In this document: in pieces, positions 52,084-59,368 of the stretch | Layout: the number at the start of each line of letters is the position of its first letter | Position numbering within the stretch: position 1 is the stretch's first letter | DNA from: Candidatus Magasanikiibacteriota bacterium | GTDB lineage: Bacteria; Patescibacteriota; Patescibacteriia; Magasanikbacterales; UBA922 | Direction of reading: 5' to 3' | Assembly: GCA_003518365.1 (NCBI GenBank) | Contig: DOYU01000010.1 | Location: 3,661 to 67,660 of the forward strand | Length of the DNA stretch: 64,000 nucleotides | Position numbers and translations under genes: made by a program | Notes under the pieces: generated by a model | What the model was told of the DNA's origin: nothing | Seen by the model: only the letters and a program-made list of their open reading frames with translations | Databases searched by the model: none

Positions 52084-52278
52084 TTAATTCTTCTTTTTGG
52101 TTTTAATATTACTTGTCTCATCCAAAAAAGCATTGAGATCAGATTGCTTGATACGCCAAACACCAAGCTTGGATGCCTTTAACCTGCCCGACTCGATATA
52201 TCGGGTGACAGTGCGTGTATGAACTCTTAAAATTTTGGCGATTTCTTCTATTGTGAAAAGTTTTTCAATTTCGTTCAT
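52084..52278 (-). CDS. excisionase/MerR-like helix-turn-helix DNA-binding protein
   Basis: A 64-residue HTH_17-type protein. FTIEEIAKILRVHTRTVTRYIESGRLKASKLGVWRIKQSDLNAFL is the full excisionase-like domain, so only segments of it are named: FTIEEIAKILRV and RTVTRYIESGRL. The ATG at 52278 is chosen because it sits just before the domain; longer in-frame starts reach 52332. It heads the restriction-modification operon and may act as its regulator or as a recombination directionality factor. Confidence 0.85.
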   Translation of the reverse strand: MNEIEKLFTIEEIAKILRVHTRTVTRYIESGRLKASKLGVWRIKQSDLNAFLDETSNIKTKKKN

Positions 52279-52361
52279 AAGAATTATATTAGTCGTTGAT
52301 ATCATTTTACCTCTTCTGCTTTTCATTGTCAAAATCGCCGTATTTTGTCATAATACACTTG

Positions 52362-52400
52362 TGGGGTTGAGTAATCAGATATTACCGACTCAATCCCTAT
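52362..52400. repeat. imperfect inverted repeat between divergent HTH genes
   Basis: GGGTTGAGT (from about 52364) faces ACTCAATCCC (52388-52397) with about 15 bases between. Next to the stronger repeat at 52410-52448 it makes a symmetric control region. Confidence 0.45.
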
Positions 52401-52409
52401 ATCCAAAAA

Positions 52410-52448
52410 TTAGTGAATGGCTGGCATAAAATGGGTCCCATTCACTAA
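52410..52448. promoter_or_regulatory. 11-bp inverted repeat in the divergent control region
   Basis: TTAGTGAATGG and its exact complement around 17 bases, located 45 bases before the winged-helix gene. It is T-flanked on both strands. It could be an operator or a bidirectional terminator. Confidence 0.6.
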
Positions 52449-52493
52449 AAAATGAACTGGGAAGTAAGGATTAGGCTTGCATCCAGTAAAAAC

Positions 52494-53186
52494 ATGACTA
52501 TGAAAATGAAAAAGGCCTCAAAGACCACAAAATACAAATTCAACATAAAGAAAATTGTCTCTAAGTCAATGACTTACCGTTTTTCTCTCGGAATAGTTAA
52601 AGATGTTGTAAAAAATGCTCTGGAAAATTCCGGTATCAAAAATTCGGATGATATTATAAAGAGGCACGAGGACGAGATCGTAGAGCTAAAAGATAGGCTA
52701 AACAAAACAGACACTAAATTTGAAAGCTATAAAAAAGAGACTAACAAAACAATTGCCGAATTAAAAGATGAACTGGGAAAAGTTAGTAAACAGAACCTGA
52801 CTCAGATCGGCCGAGAAATGGCTATCGGTTTTTATGAACAGAGCCAAAAGATACGGTCCAAACAGAAAGAAAAGAAAACTAAAGAAACTTTGCTCTGCCT
52901 CTCCTCAGACGGCGATCTATACCTAGCGTCCAATCAACAAAAATGTTATCCGATGAGTAAAGAGAAAATGCGTGAGAAATTGATAAAAGTTTTATGCTCG
53001 GCCAAAGGTTATATCAAGACGGCCGAGTTGGCTGAAATGGTCGGCACGACCAATCAAGCGATTAGAAATTCCAAGCTGGAGATAAATAATAAATCTAAAA
53101 ATCGGATTGGCATTGATAAACTGATTATCGGCCGTGACGGCAATGGCTATCGCTTAAATCCAGAATATAAAATCAAAATACTATAG
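52494..53186 (+). CDS. coiled-coil protein with C-terminal winged helix
   Basis: A 230-residue basic protein. It has a Lys-rich N-terminus (MTMKMKKASKTTKYKFN), a coiled coil at about 60-115 (EIVELKDRLNKTDTKFE), and a C-terminal winged helix typical of response-regulator DNA-binding domains: GYIKTAELAEMVGTTNQAIRNSK (near 180) and a wing GRDGNGYRLNP. There is no receiver domain. It is divergent from the restriction-modification operon, so it may control it. The ATG at 52494 is favoured over an earlier in-frame ATG at 52452, which overlaps the inverted repeat. Confidence 0.75.
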   Translation: MTMKMKKASKTTKYKFNIKKIVSKSMTYRFSLGIVKDVVKNALENSGIKNSDDIIKRHEDEIVELKDRLNKTDTKFESYKKETNKTIAELKDELGKVSKQNLTQIGREMAIGFYEQSQKIRSKQKEKKTKETLLCLSSDGDLYLASNQQKCYPMSKEKMREKLIKVLCSAKGYIKTAELAEMVGTTNQAIRNSKLEINNKSKNRIGIDKLIIGRDGNGYRLNPEYKIKIL

Positions 53187-53220
53187 CGTAATAGTCGGTG
53201 TAGTTAATAACTTCAATGAG

Positions 53221-53245
53221 AGAGCCTGAAATAGGGCTCTTTTTT
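53221..53245 (+). terminator. terminator after the winged-helix gene
   Basis: AGAGCC and GGCTCT arms around an 8-nt loop, followed by five T residues. Confidence 0.8.
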
Positions 53246-53332
53246 GTTGCCCAACTACACCTGGGCATTATTCCAAGAGATGGGCAACGATTGGCAAACT
53301 ATAAATGTGTGAGAGTAAAAAAATGAAATGAT

Positions 53333-53584
53333 ATGCCAATCAAACAAAGTGAGAGTTTCAAGACCGCCGATCTGGCATTGATCGCGGTGCTTTTATTATT
53401 AATGCCCGAATCTCTTGAGGTCGTGGATCGGACAAATCCGCATAAGGTCCTCTTTGGATTTAAAACTGACCGCAAGCTCGAAAAGCTTATGGACAGTTTT
53501 TGGAAACGAGAGCTTGTGGTCGAACCTCAAGCGTTCTTTAACCAAATCAAAATCGCCAAAGCCAGGATCTATGTCCACGAATAA
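53333..53584 (+). CDS. DUF5659-like small protein
   Basis: An 83-residue protein with FKTADLALIAVLLLL (near 9), a NPHKVLFGFKTDRKLEKLM segment, and FFNQIKIAKARIYVHE at the end. The pattern matches small DUF5659-type proteins common on CPR and Firmicutes mobile elements. It is the first of four tightly packed plus-strand genes leading to the recombinase. Function unknown. Confidence 0.7.
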   Translation: MPIKQSESFKTADLALIAVLLLLMPESLEVVDRTNPHKVLFGFKTDRKLEKLMDSFWKRELVVEPQAFFNQIKIAKARIYVHE

Positions 53585-53586
53585 AT

Positions 53587-53796
53587 ATGAAGTTAAAACC
53601 GGAAACGCTGGAAAAACTCCGAGCGATTCTCAAAAAAGACTTTGGCCAAGAAGTGAATGATCAAGACCTCCACGATATCGCATTCAATCTCGTGAGTTAT
53701 TACGACGCTCTGTCGCGATTCTACTGGGAGGATATCACGAGCGGTCGAAAGCTTATAGAACCATATGACACAGTACCCGAGCGACAAACCACATAA
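53587..53796 (+). CDS. hypothetical 69-residue element protein
   Basis: A helical protein (LEKLRAILKKDFGQEVNDQDLHDIAFNLV) with an acidic/aromatic end (SRFYWEDITSG). The start lies 2 bases after the previous stop, and its end overlaps the next gene by 32 bases. No family is recognised. It is probably part of the replication or maintenance module of the element. Confidence 0.65.
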   Translation: MKLKPETLEKLRAILKKDFGQEVNDQDLHDIAFNLVSYYDALSRFYWEDITSGRKLIEPYDTVPERQTT

Positions 53797-54337
53797 GATC
53801 AGAGATTATCGCGAATTGCCGTTTGCTTACCAAGATAAGCCAGCTTTGCGGTACATGCGACAACAATGGCTCGATAAGCACATTAGCATTGATGCCTACC
53901 GGAATCTCCGGAACATGTATCTGGCTTTGACTGAGATTGCCTCCAACAAAGCCAGTCAAACCATAGAGGCGTCCAACAAAACGCTTTTGATTTATTCCGG
54001 ACTCAAAGACTGGCGAACGATTAAGAATTGTTTGTCCAAGCTCGAGGAGTGGGCTTTTATCGCGATCACAAAAACTCGGGGCGAGGATGCAAAGTTCAAG
54101 CCCCGAGGTATCACTTTGCTGTCCGTCCTACATCTGACGCAGGGTGGAAACCAATCAGCATCAAAAGCCGGACGGCATAGCACGCAGACTGCCTCCGGTG
54201 CAGAAGATATAGAAGGTAATGGATTAAAAGAAATTAAAGAAAATAATAAAGAAATTAACGGCCGGTCCAAGAATTTAAAACTCTTGGCCGAGGCGAGAGC
54301 CAAACTCGTAGCTAAGATGACCCTACAAAACAAATGA
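53765..54337 (+). CDS. winged-helix replication-module-like protein
   Basis: A 190-residue protein. Residues 40-115 look like a winged helix: RNMYLALTEIASNK, NKTLLIYSGLKDWRTIKNCLSKLEEW and a wing FIAITKTRG. This is similar to helix-turn-helix parts of phage/plasmid replisome-organiser proteins. The C-terminal part is polar and Asn/Lys/Glu rich. The ATG at 53765 lies inside the previous gene (32-base overlap), showing tight coupling. A role in element replication or control is inferred from context. Confidence 0.65.
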   Translation: MTQYPSDKPHKIRDYRELPFAYQDKPALRYMRQQWLDKHISIDAYRNLRNMYLALTEIASNKASQTIEASNKTLLIYSGLKDWRTIKNCLSKLEEWAFIAITKTRGEDAKFKPRGITLLSVLHLTQGGNQSASKAGRHSTQTASGAEDIEGNGLKEIKENNKEINGRSKNLKLLAEARAKLVAKMTLQNK

Positions 54338-54425
54338 TTTTCGGTTATAAACGGCAACATTTGGCAACGAAATGAGCAAAAAACCGATAATAAATAATCA
54401 TTAAACGATACTAAATGATACCTAA

Positions 54426-54899
54426 ATGGCTAAATCTGTAGACATAAAAAATGAAAAATATCAGAATGCGATCCGCTTAAAATATGGCGATTTTACTTAT
54501 TTAGAGATTGCCCGGATGCTTAAAGTTTCTCATGTCAGTGTAAAGAGATGGTTTCGGTCAGACGGCTTACTGAAAGACGAATACGACCGATATGAAAAAG
54601 AAAGAAACCGTGTACGCGACAAAGAGACTGATACTGTGCTGGCGAGACATTCTGTAATTGCGGCCAATATTCTGGTCTCGCTTATGGGTGCCAAAAGCGA
54701 TGTCATGAAATTCAGAGCTGTTAAAGCCATTTTGGATTATGTACTGGGTCCAGTAAGAACCATGGGCAGTGACGATCCTTACGATAACGCCGATTATCGG
54801 CGAGATAGCGACAGTATTGCGAGAATACTGGAAAGTGCTAGGAAAAGACAACAAAAATCCACTGTGGGCAACTCGAGCTTAGCTTGTCCGAAAAAATAG
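54426..54899 (+). CDS. helix-turn-helix protein, terminase-small-subunit-like
   Basis: A 157-residue protein with an N-terminal helix-turn-helix (YGDFTYLEIARMLKVSHVSVKRWFRSDG, residues about 20-48; named here only by its MLKVSHVSVKRWF core). A charged helix (YDRYEKERNRVRDKETD) and a region like phage small-terminase or phBC6A51 proteins follow. No packaging genes are nearby, so a regulatory DNA-binding role is as likely. It precedes the recombinase by 59 bases. Confidence 0.65.
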   Translation: MAKSVDIKNEKYQNAIRLKYGDFTYLEIARMLKVSHVSVKRWFRSDGLLKDEYDRYEKERNRVRDKETDTVLARHSVIAANILVSLMGAKSDVMKFRAVKAILDYVLGPVRTMGSDDPYDNADYRRDSDSIARILESARKRQQKSTVGNSSLACPKK

Positions 54900-54958
54900 C
54901 GTATGTTGTGTCTTGAGACCAAAAGTCGAATTCGAACCTTAGTAAAATTAACAAAATT

Positions 54959-56746
54959 ATGACTATGACAATGCAAAACGAAAATGAATCGATGCGAGCC
55001 GTAGGATATGCCCGTGTCTCCTCCAAGGATCAAGAGGACACTGGATACTCACTACCGGCTCAAGAAAAACTTCTACACGATTATGCCGACAGAAACGGTT
55101 TTGATCTGGTAAAAGTTTTTGCTATTCAAGAATCGGCGGCCGGAAAAATCCAACGAAAGATATTCCACGAGATGTTGGACTATGTGACCAAAGCCAAGAT
55201 CAATACGATCTTCGTGGAAACCACCGACCGTTTAACCCGTAACTTCGCTGATGTGCCGATAATTGACGAATGGATACTGGCGGATGAAAAGCACACCATT
55301 CATCTGGTAAAAGAAGGCTGTACCTTACACAAAGACTCCAAGTCCCACGAATGGTTTATGTGGCGAGTCAAAGTGGCTACGGCCGAATATTATATCCGAC
55401 TCCTTTCCGAGAATGTGAAAAAGGGGCAGAAAGAAAAATTGGCTCAAGGCTGGCTACCAAGCAAACCGCCACTGGGATACCAGACCACTGGCGAGAAAGG
55501 ACACAAAATCCATATCATTGATCCGGACAAATCGCCACTGGTCAAAAAGATGTTTGACCTTTACGCCTCCAATCGCTACTCAACCAAAAAGCTGGCCGAT
55601 GAAATGCATAAGCTTGGCATGCGGTCTCGAGGAGGAAATAAAGTCAGTCATTCAAGAGTCCACCAACTACTGGGCGATCCGTTTTATTATGGAATGAATC
55701 GCTGGAACGGCAAAGTCGCTCAAGGCGGACACGAACCGCTGATAACCAAAGAATTATTCATGCGATGCCAAGACATAATGCATAGCAACGGTACGCCGAA
55801 ATACAACAAGCACAATCCGTTATTTAAAAATGTCTTCCACTGTGAGGAATGCAAAGGCCGGATAACTTGGGAGATACAAAAAGGCCACTGGTATGGCCAC
55901 TGCAACCATTATAAAAACTGCCAGCAAAAGGAATGGGTCAAACAAGAGAACATTGACCTGCAAGTAATGGAAAATATCGAGCATTTAAGCTCAAAGCACA
56001 ACGAGGCCATAGAGAATATGCTCACTTGGGTCCAAGAGGCACTCAAAGAAAGCCACGGCGAGGAGATAGAATTCCGACAAAAGGCCACTGGCGAACTTGA
56101 GCGACGCTACCAAGTCGCCACGCAAAGACTGGATAAGATATACGATGACAAGATAGACGGCAAGATCAGCGAGGACTTCTACCAGAAAAAGTACCAGCAG
56201 TACAAAATTGAACAAGAGGAAGTGTTGGACGGACTGAATAAGCACAAAAATGCCAACCTCAAGTATTACGATATGGGGTCAACCTTTTTACAAATGGCCA
56301 AAGAGGCAAGGAGAATTTATTTGAACCGAAGCACGATTGAAATGGTCGACGACAAGAAACAACTTTTGTCCCTTTTATTTTCGAACCCTATAATAAATGG
56401 CAAGAAAGTTGAGATTTCATACCAGAAAGCCTTCAAAATGGTATTTGAACGAGTATCACAGATGTTGGGAGAAAATACAGACGAAAATACAACATTCGAA
56501 CCGCTGAAAAAGCCCGTAGATAAAGAGAAAAGCAGAGCTTTTGGCTCTGCTCATCCCATATGGCTCGACGGGTGGGACTCGAACCCACGACCAATTGGTT
56601 ACACGTCATCCACAATTTTCATTGCGGCGTGGACTATATCATCACCCTCGCCTATTTCCGATCATGTCGGAATCGTTAGGGTGCGAAGCGCTTCCCCTGC
56701 ATCAAATATGTTCGAACAAGGTACTCCCCGAAGGGATAGTCTCTGA
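54959..56746 (+). CDS. large serine recombinase (integrase) reading into tRNA-Asn
   Basis: A site-specific recombinase of 595 codons as read. The resolvase domain starts RAVGYARVSSKDQEDTGYS (catalytic Ser in YARVSS, near 21). The recombinase domain has GWLPSKPPLGYQTTG (near 165) and KLADEMHKLGMRSRGG. The zinc ribbon is CEECKGRITWEI and CNHYKNCQQ (near 300-322), and a coiled coil follows (about 370-435). The frame runs without a stop through the tRNA terminator and into the tRNA, so residues from about 534 (LDGWDSNPRP) are antisense tRNA and intron sequence. In the circular form a different tail would be made. The first ATG (54959) or the one before RAVGY are both possible starts. Confidence 0.93.
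   Translation: MTMTMQNENESMRAVGYARVSSKDQEDTGYSLPAQEKLLHDYADRNGFDLVKVFAIQESAAGKIQRKIFHEMLDYVTKAKINTIFVETTDRLTRNFADVPIIDEWILADEKHTIHLVKEGCTLHKDSKSHEWFMWRVKVATAEYYIRLLSENVKKGQKEKLAQGWLPSKPPLGYQTTGEKGHKIHIIDPDKSPLVKKMFDLYASNRYSTKKLADEMHKLGMRSRGGNKVSHSRVHQLLGDPFYYGMNRWNGKVAQGGHEPLITKELFMRCQDIMHSNGTPKYNKHNPLFKNVFHCEECKGRITWEIQKGHWYGHCNHYKNCQQKEWVKQENIDLQVMENIEHLSSKHNEAIENMLTWVQEALKESHGEEIEFRQKATGELERRYQVATQRLDKIYDDKIDGKISEDFYQKKYQQYKIEQEEVLDGLNKHKNANLKYYDMGSTFLQMAKEARRIYLNRSTIEMVDDKKQLLSLLFSNPIINGKKVEISYQKAFKMVFERVSQMLGENTDENTTFEPLKKPVDKEKSRAFGSAHPIWLDGWDSNPRPIGYTSSTIFIAAWTISSPSPISDHVGIVRVRSASPASNMFEQGTPRRDSL
56521..56551 (-). terminator. terminator of tRNA-Asn supplied by the element end
   Basis: AGCAGAGC and GCTCTGCT around a 5-nt loop. 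On the minus strand it is followed by TTTCTCTTTA. It lies 10 bases after the tRNA CCA and within the recombinase reading frame. Confidence 0.8.
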
Positions 56747-56990
56747 ACCTTTTTCCATGTATGGACGCACATACGTTTCTCTCTCAAGGAGAGTGCTCTT
56801 ATGCACACCTATATAATCATACCTGAAAACTTGGCTGCGAATTGCCATACAGATCCACAAGGGATCTGCGAAGGGTTCTCGCAATTCACTTCGTTGGCAT
56901 CCTTCTGTTTCTAGAAGGAGCTGCTAGTGCGCCTAGATTGCTCTATACGTCTATTTACAGCCAACTGCTCTACCGCTGAGCTACCGTCGA
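56561..56990 (-). tRNA. tRNA-Asn(GUU) interrupted by a group I intron
   Basis: The 5' exon is 56990-56957 (34 nt) and the 3' exon 56601-56561 (41 nt, CCA encoded). Acceptor arms TCGACGG and CCGTCGA pair perfectly. The D-arm is GCTC/GAGC, the anticodon stem GTTGG/CCAAT (one G-T), and the T-arm GTGGG-TTCGAGT-CCCAC. Joining the exons after U35 gives a 7-nt loop CTGTTAA with anticodon GTT, hence Asn. Reading the 5' side alone would falsely suggest a Tyr anticodon GTA. Confidence 0.93.
56602..56956 (-). ncRNA. group I self-splicing intron in tRNA-Asn
   Basis: 355 nt, without an encoded endonuclease. The conserved R element GGTTCAGAGACTAT (56749-56736) and S element GATATAGTCC (56640-56631) pair as P7 (GACTA/TAGTC). 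The internal guide GCAGCT (56924-56919) pairs with the exon end GGCTGT to form P1 with the expected terminal U-G wobble, fixing the 5' splice site after U35. The intron ends in G (56602), the expected omega-G. Confidence 0.93.
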
Positions 56991-57046
56991 ATATGTTGTA
57001 ATCGAGCATAGTGTACTCGACTTGTGTGAGCCTGTAAAGACTCTTG

Positions 57047-57117
57047 TTCGGGGACAGGGATTCGAACCCCGATAGTCAGGATCAAAACCTGAAGTCCTAC
57101 CTTTAGACGATCCCCGA
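57047..57117 (-). tRNA. tRNA-Gln(UUG)
   Basis: Acceptor TCGGGGA/TCCCCGA, anticodon stem TCAGG/CCTGA, loop TTTTGAT with anticodon TTG, T-arm CGGGG-TTCGAAT-CCCTG (near-perfect). The CCA is not encoded (ACA follows). It lies 56 bases downstream of the tRNA-Asn 5' end on the same strand, upstream in transcription. Confidence 0.9.
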
Positions 57118-57277
57118 ATGTTTGATTATATTGGCTTTTTCTTCTCTCCCAAAGCCAGTCTTTACATACAATTCACTTCTTCAAAAGAAACGAATTTTTC
57201 ACTGTGAATTATTCGTAAAGGCCGAAATACCTTTGTAGATTTTGTTTTTCCAGATTGATGATCCTTGAAACGCTGCG

Positions 57278-58186
57278 TCAAGTCTTCAAATAACGACGCA
57301 TTGCAATCATACTGGATATCAAGGTGAGAAAAAAGACAATTCCAAACTGGATACCAGCGAGTGAGAGTATATGCGAAAAATAGTAATTTGTCAAGAATTT
57401 TGGATCTCCTAAAATTACCCCCAAATATGGGTCAAGTATCCCCGTTGCACCGTATACCAAAAGAACGGCTATCCCTACGCTTAGGATACTAAAGAGAATA
57501 GACTCAACAATATAGGGTCCTTGGACAAACCAGTTGGTTGCTCCCACGAGTTTTTTGATACTGATTTCAATACGCTGTGTATAAATTGCGACGCGAATCG
57601 TATTAAAAATGATGAGAAATGCAATAATGGCAAAAAAAGCAGTAAGAGCAAACGAAAAATGCTCTACATTTTTTGTAATGACATCAATTTTTTGAATTGC
57701 GCCCTGAGTATCCGTAAATGTCTTTGATTCAACAATAGTTTCATATTCCGGCACACTCAGATCATCAATAACCGTCACATAATCTGCAGGGTCCTTTGTT
57801 TTTACAACAATAGTTGCACCAAGTGGATTCTCCGCGAGCTCTTCAAGAGAGGCTAAAATATTTTCATTATCCTTGTACAGATTTTTAAAATTTTGTAACA
57901 CTTCATCCTGAGATAAAAAGGTAGCGTGAGTGACTTGTGGAAGTGATGCAATGTATGTGTACACTTCATCTATTTCATCAGCAGTTGCCTCAGGTGAAAG
58001 ATAAATACTTACATCTATCTGCTCACGAATAGACGTTGTTGCCTCATTGGTCACGAGCCTGATAAAGAGGAGCGTATTGACCGACAACAACATCAAAACA
58101 AGTACAAAAATTGTCATAAAAGACAATCCTATATTTCGTACAATATCTTGCAATGCAAAGCTAACAATGCGTAAAAAAGAATACAT
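57278..58186 (-). CDS. ftsX: cell division ABC transporter permease FtsX
   Basis: A 302-residue FtsX with four TM helices (about 22-42, 175-197, 222-243 and 265-290) and an extracytoplasmic loop between the first two. Typical features are the N-terminal LRIVSFALQDIVRNIGLSFMTIFVLVLM, QIDVSIYLSPEATADEI (near 54), and IRVAIYTQRIEISIKKLVGATNWFVQGPYIVES (near 207). It works with FtsE (2-base gap) to transduce ATP hydrolysis to a peptidoglycan hydrolase, probably the M23 protein encoded at 20986-22248. Confidence 0.94.
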   Translation of the reverse strand: MYSFLRIVSFALQDIVRNIGLSFMTIFVLVLMLLSVNTLLFIRLVTNEATTSIREQIDVSIYLSPEATADEIDEVYTYIASLPQVTHATFLSQDEVLQNFKNLYKDNENILASLEELAENPLGATIVVKTKDPADYVTVIDDLSVPEYETIVESKTFTDTQGAIQKIDVITKNVEHFSFALTAFFAIIAFLIIFNTIRVAIYTQRIEISIKKLVGATNWFVQGPYIVESILFSILSVGIAVLLVYGATGILDPYLGVILGDPKFLTNYYFSHILSLAGIQFGIVFFLTLISSMIAMRRYLKT

Positions 58187-58188
58187 AG

Positions 58189-58884
58189 CTATTGGGCAGT
58201 AGCGCTAAGATGATATTTTCCATGTTTTTCATCTGAGATGATTTTTCCATCTTGCAATACCACGACACGTTTTCTAAGTTGATTTACAATATCTCGATTG
58301 TGCGTGACAAGTACAATCGTAGTCCCAAATTCATTAATTTTTTTCAAAATTTCCATGATCTCTTGAGTATTGATACTGTCAAGATTACCGGTAGGTTCAT
58401 CTGCCACAATAATCTTTGGTCGATGTACCAGTGAACGAGCAATAACGACGCGCTGTTGTTCTCCACCGGAGAGCTGGTGTGGATATCTGTCCATTTTGTG
58501 TTTCAAACCCACAATCTCAACCACACGAGGAACGATATCCCGAATACGTTTGTATGGCTCCCCTGCCACTTGCAAGGCAAACGCAACATTTTCTTGTACT
58601 GTTTTTTTTGAAAGTAACTTAAAATCTTGAAAAATAACTCCTATCTGACGACGAAGTAACGGAATATCTGCCTGACGAATACGAGAAATATCCCATCCAC
58701 CTATTTCAATCGTTCCGCTAGTCGGTTTTTCTTCTGCAATAAGCAATTTGATGAGTGTTGTCTTGCCAGTACCACTTTGTCCTACGATTGAGACAAATTC
58801 CCCTGCATCAATAGTCAAGTCAACATCAGCAAGACCGATACTATCAGCGGTATATTGTTTTGACACTGATTTCAGATGAATCAT
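58189..58884 (-). CDS. ftsE: cell division ATPase FtsE
   Basis: A 231-residue ABC ATPase. Walker [11 protein letters not shown] (near 37), signature [15 protein letters not shown] (near 136), Walker [13 protein letters not shown] (near 158) and H-loop [10 protein letters not shown] are all present. [10 protein letters not shown] at the start and [19 protein letters not shown] are typical of FtsE. The ATG at 58884 is chosen; an open frame continues upstream for 65 codons but includes no family sequence and would cover the promoter of the divergent gene. Confidence 0.96.
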   Translation of the reverse strand: MIHLKSVSKQYTADSIGLADVDLTIDAGEFVSIVGQSGTGKTTLIKLLIAEEKPTSGTIEIGGWDISRIRQADIPLLRRQIGVIFQDFKLLSKKTVQENVAFALQVAGEPYKRIRDIVPRVVEIVGLKHKMDRYPHQLSGGEQQRVVIARSLVHRPKIIVADEPTGNLDSINTQEIMEILKKINEFGTTIVLVTHNRDIVNQLRKRVVVLQDGKIISDEKHGKYHLSATAQ

Positions 58885-58949
58885 ACGAAGATCAGTATAC
58901 CATACTTTATTTTTAAGCAGTAGATTTGCTGTGGGTGGATGAAGAAATA

Positions 58950-58977
58950 TTGACAAAAAAAAATGTTCATGTACAAT
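58950..58977 (+). promoter_or_regulatory. promoter of the 95-residue CxxC gene
   Basis: TTGACA (58950-58955), a 16-nt spacer, TACAAT (58972-58977), then an AAGGAGG site just before the start codon at 59004. Confidence 0.8.
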
Positions 58978-59003
58978 TTTTAAGCTCATGTCAAGGAGGA
59001 GCG

Positions 59004-59291
59004 ATGTCATTTCAAGGGTGGATCGAACGAAAATACGGCAGTGCAAAACGAGGGCGCACCCAGAAGCTCGAAGTGCCAAGAAGTGTTCAAACGACGTGTC
59101 CTCATTGCCACAAGCTGATGACGCTCGTGGGTATCAAGAGGGAACGAGGGAAGAATGCCTTGCCAGTGGTCGTCCACATAGGCATCAACGATGATTGCTC
59201 TGCCATCGTAGCCACCAAACGACCCGATCACGGGATGTGGGGATACTTCATCGTCATCGATGAGCTGCGCGATTCTGCGCCTACGACCTGA
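59004..59291 (+). CDS. hypothetical CxxC protein with its own promoter and terminator
   Basis: A 95-residue basic protein (MSFQGWIERKYGSAKRGRTQ) containing a CPHCHKLM knuckle near residue 34, possibly half of a zinc ribbon. The beta-rich end is VVVHIGINDDCSAIVATKRPDHGMWGYFIVIDEL. Coding is supported by a consensus promoter, an AAGGAGG ribosome-binding site and a strong terminator. It forms a single-gene unit of higher GC content, like the orphan gene at 28263-28556. Function unknown. Confidence 0.75.
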   Translation: MSFQGWIERKYGSAKRGRTQKLEVPRSVQTTCPHCHKLMTLVGIKRERGKNALPVVVHIGINDDCSAIVATKRPDHGMWGYFIVIDELRDSAPTT

Positions 59292-59310
59292 CCGATCGCC
59301 AGAGCAACAA

Positions 59311-59345
59311 AGCCCCCGGTTTGCGAAATGCGCGAACCGGGGGCT
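59311..59345 (+). terminator. strong GC-rich terminator after the CxxC gene
   Basis: AGCCCCCGGTT and AACCGGGGGCT, 11-bp perfect arms, followed by TCTTCAATTTTTATT. Confidence 0.85.
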
Positions 59346-59368
59346 TCTTCAATTTTTATTGTTTTCTG

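Larger units (their letters stand above)
44194..56567 (+). mobile_element. integrative element at tRNA-Asn carrying a defence/restriction cargo
   Basis: About 12.4 kb bounded by GCTCG at 44194-44198 and 56563-56567, the latter in the 3' end of tRNA-Asn. It contains a large serine recombinase reading into the tRNA, small helix-turn-helix and winged-helix genes, and a minus-strand operon of restriction and modification genes whose sequence is visibly more AT-rich than the neighbours. Genes outside are ordinary core genes. The exact ends are inferred, not proven. Confidence 0.7.

Noticed and set aside
54426..54899. Prophage packaging gene (small terminase)
   Set aside because: No large terminase, portal or structural gene in the element; kept only as a helix-turn-helix protein with resemblance.
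56541..56816. Plus-strand open frame with a GSTGGTRTHDQLVTRHPQ sequence
   Set aside because: It is the translation of the antisense strand of tRNA-Asn and its intron; such words are a known artefact of reading tRNA genes.
56702..56884. Possible endonuclease gene inside the group I intron
   Set aside because: The 60-codon frame has no LAGLIDADG, GIY-YIG or HNH motif and overlaps the conserved R element.
56950..56990. tRNA-Tyr(GUA) reading of the 5' exon
   Set aside because: The CTGTAAA loop seen before splicing would need an intron with non-canonical ends; pairing of the guide sequence and the terminal G both support splicing to GUU.
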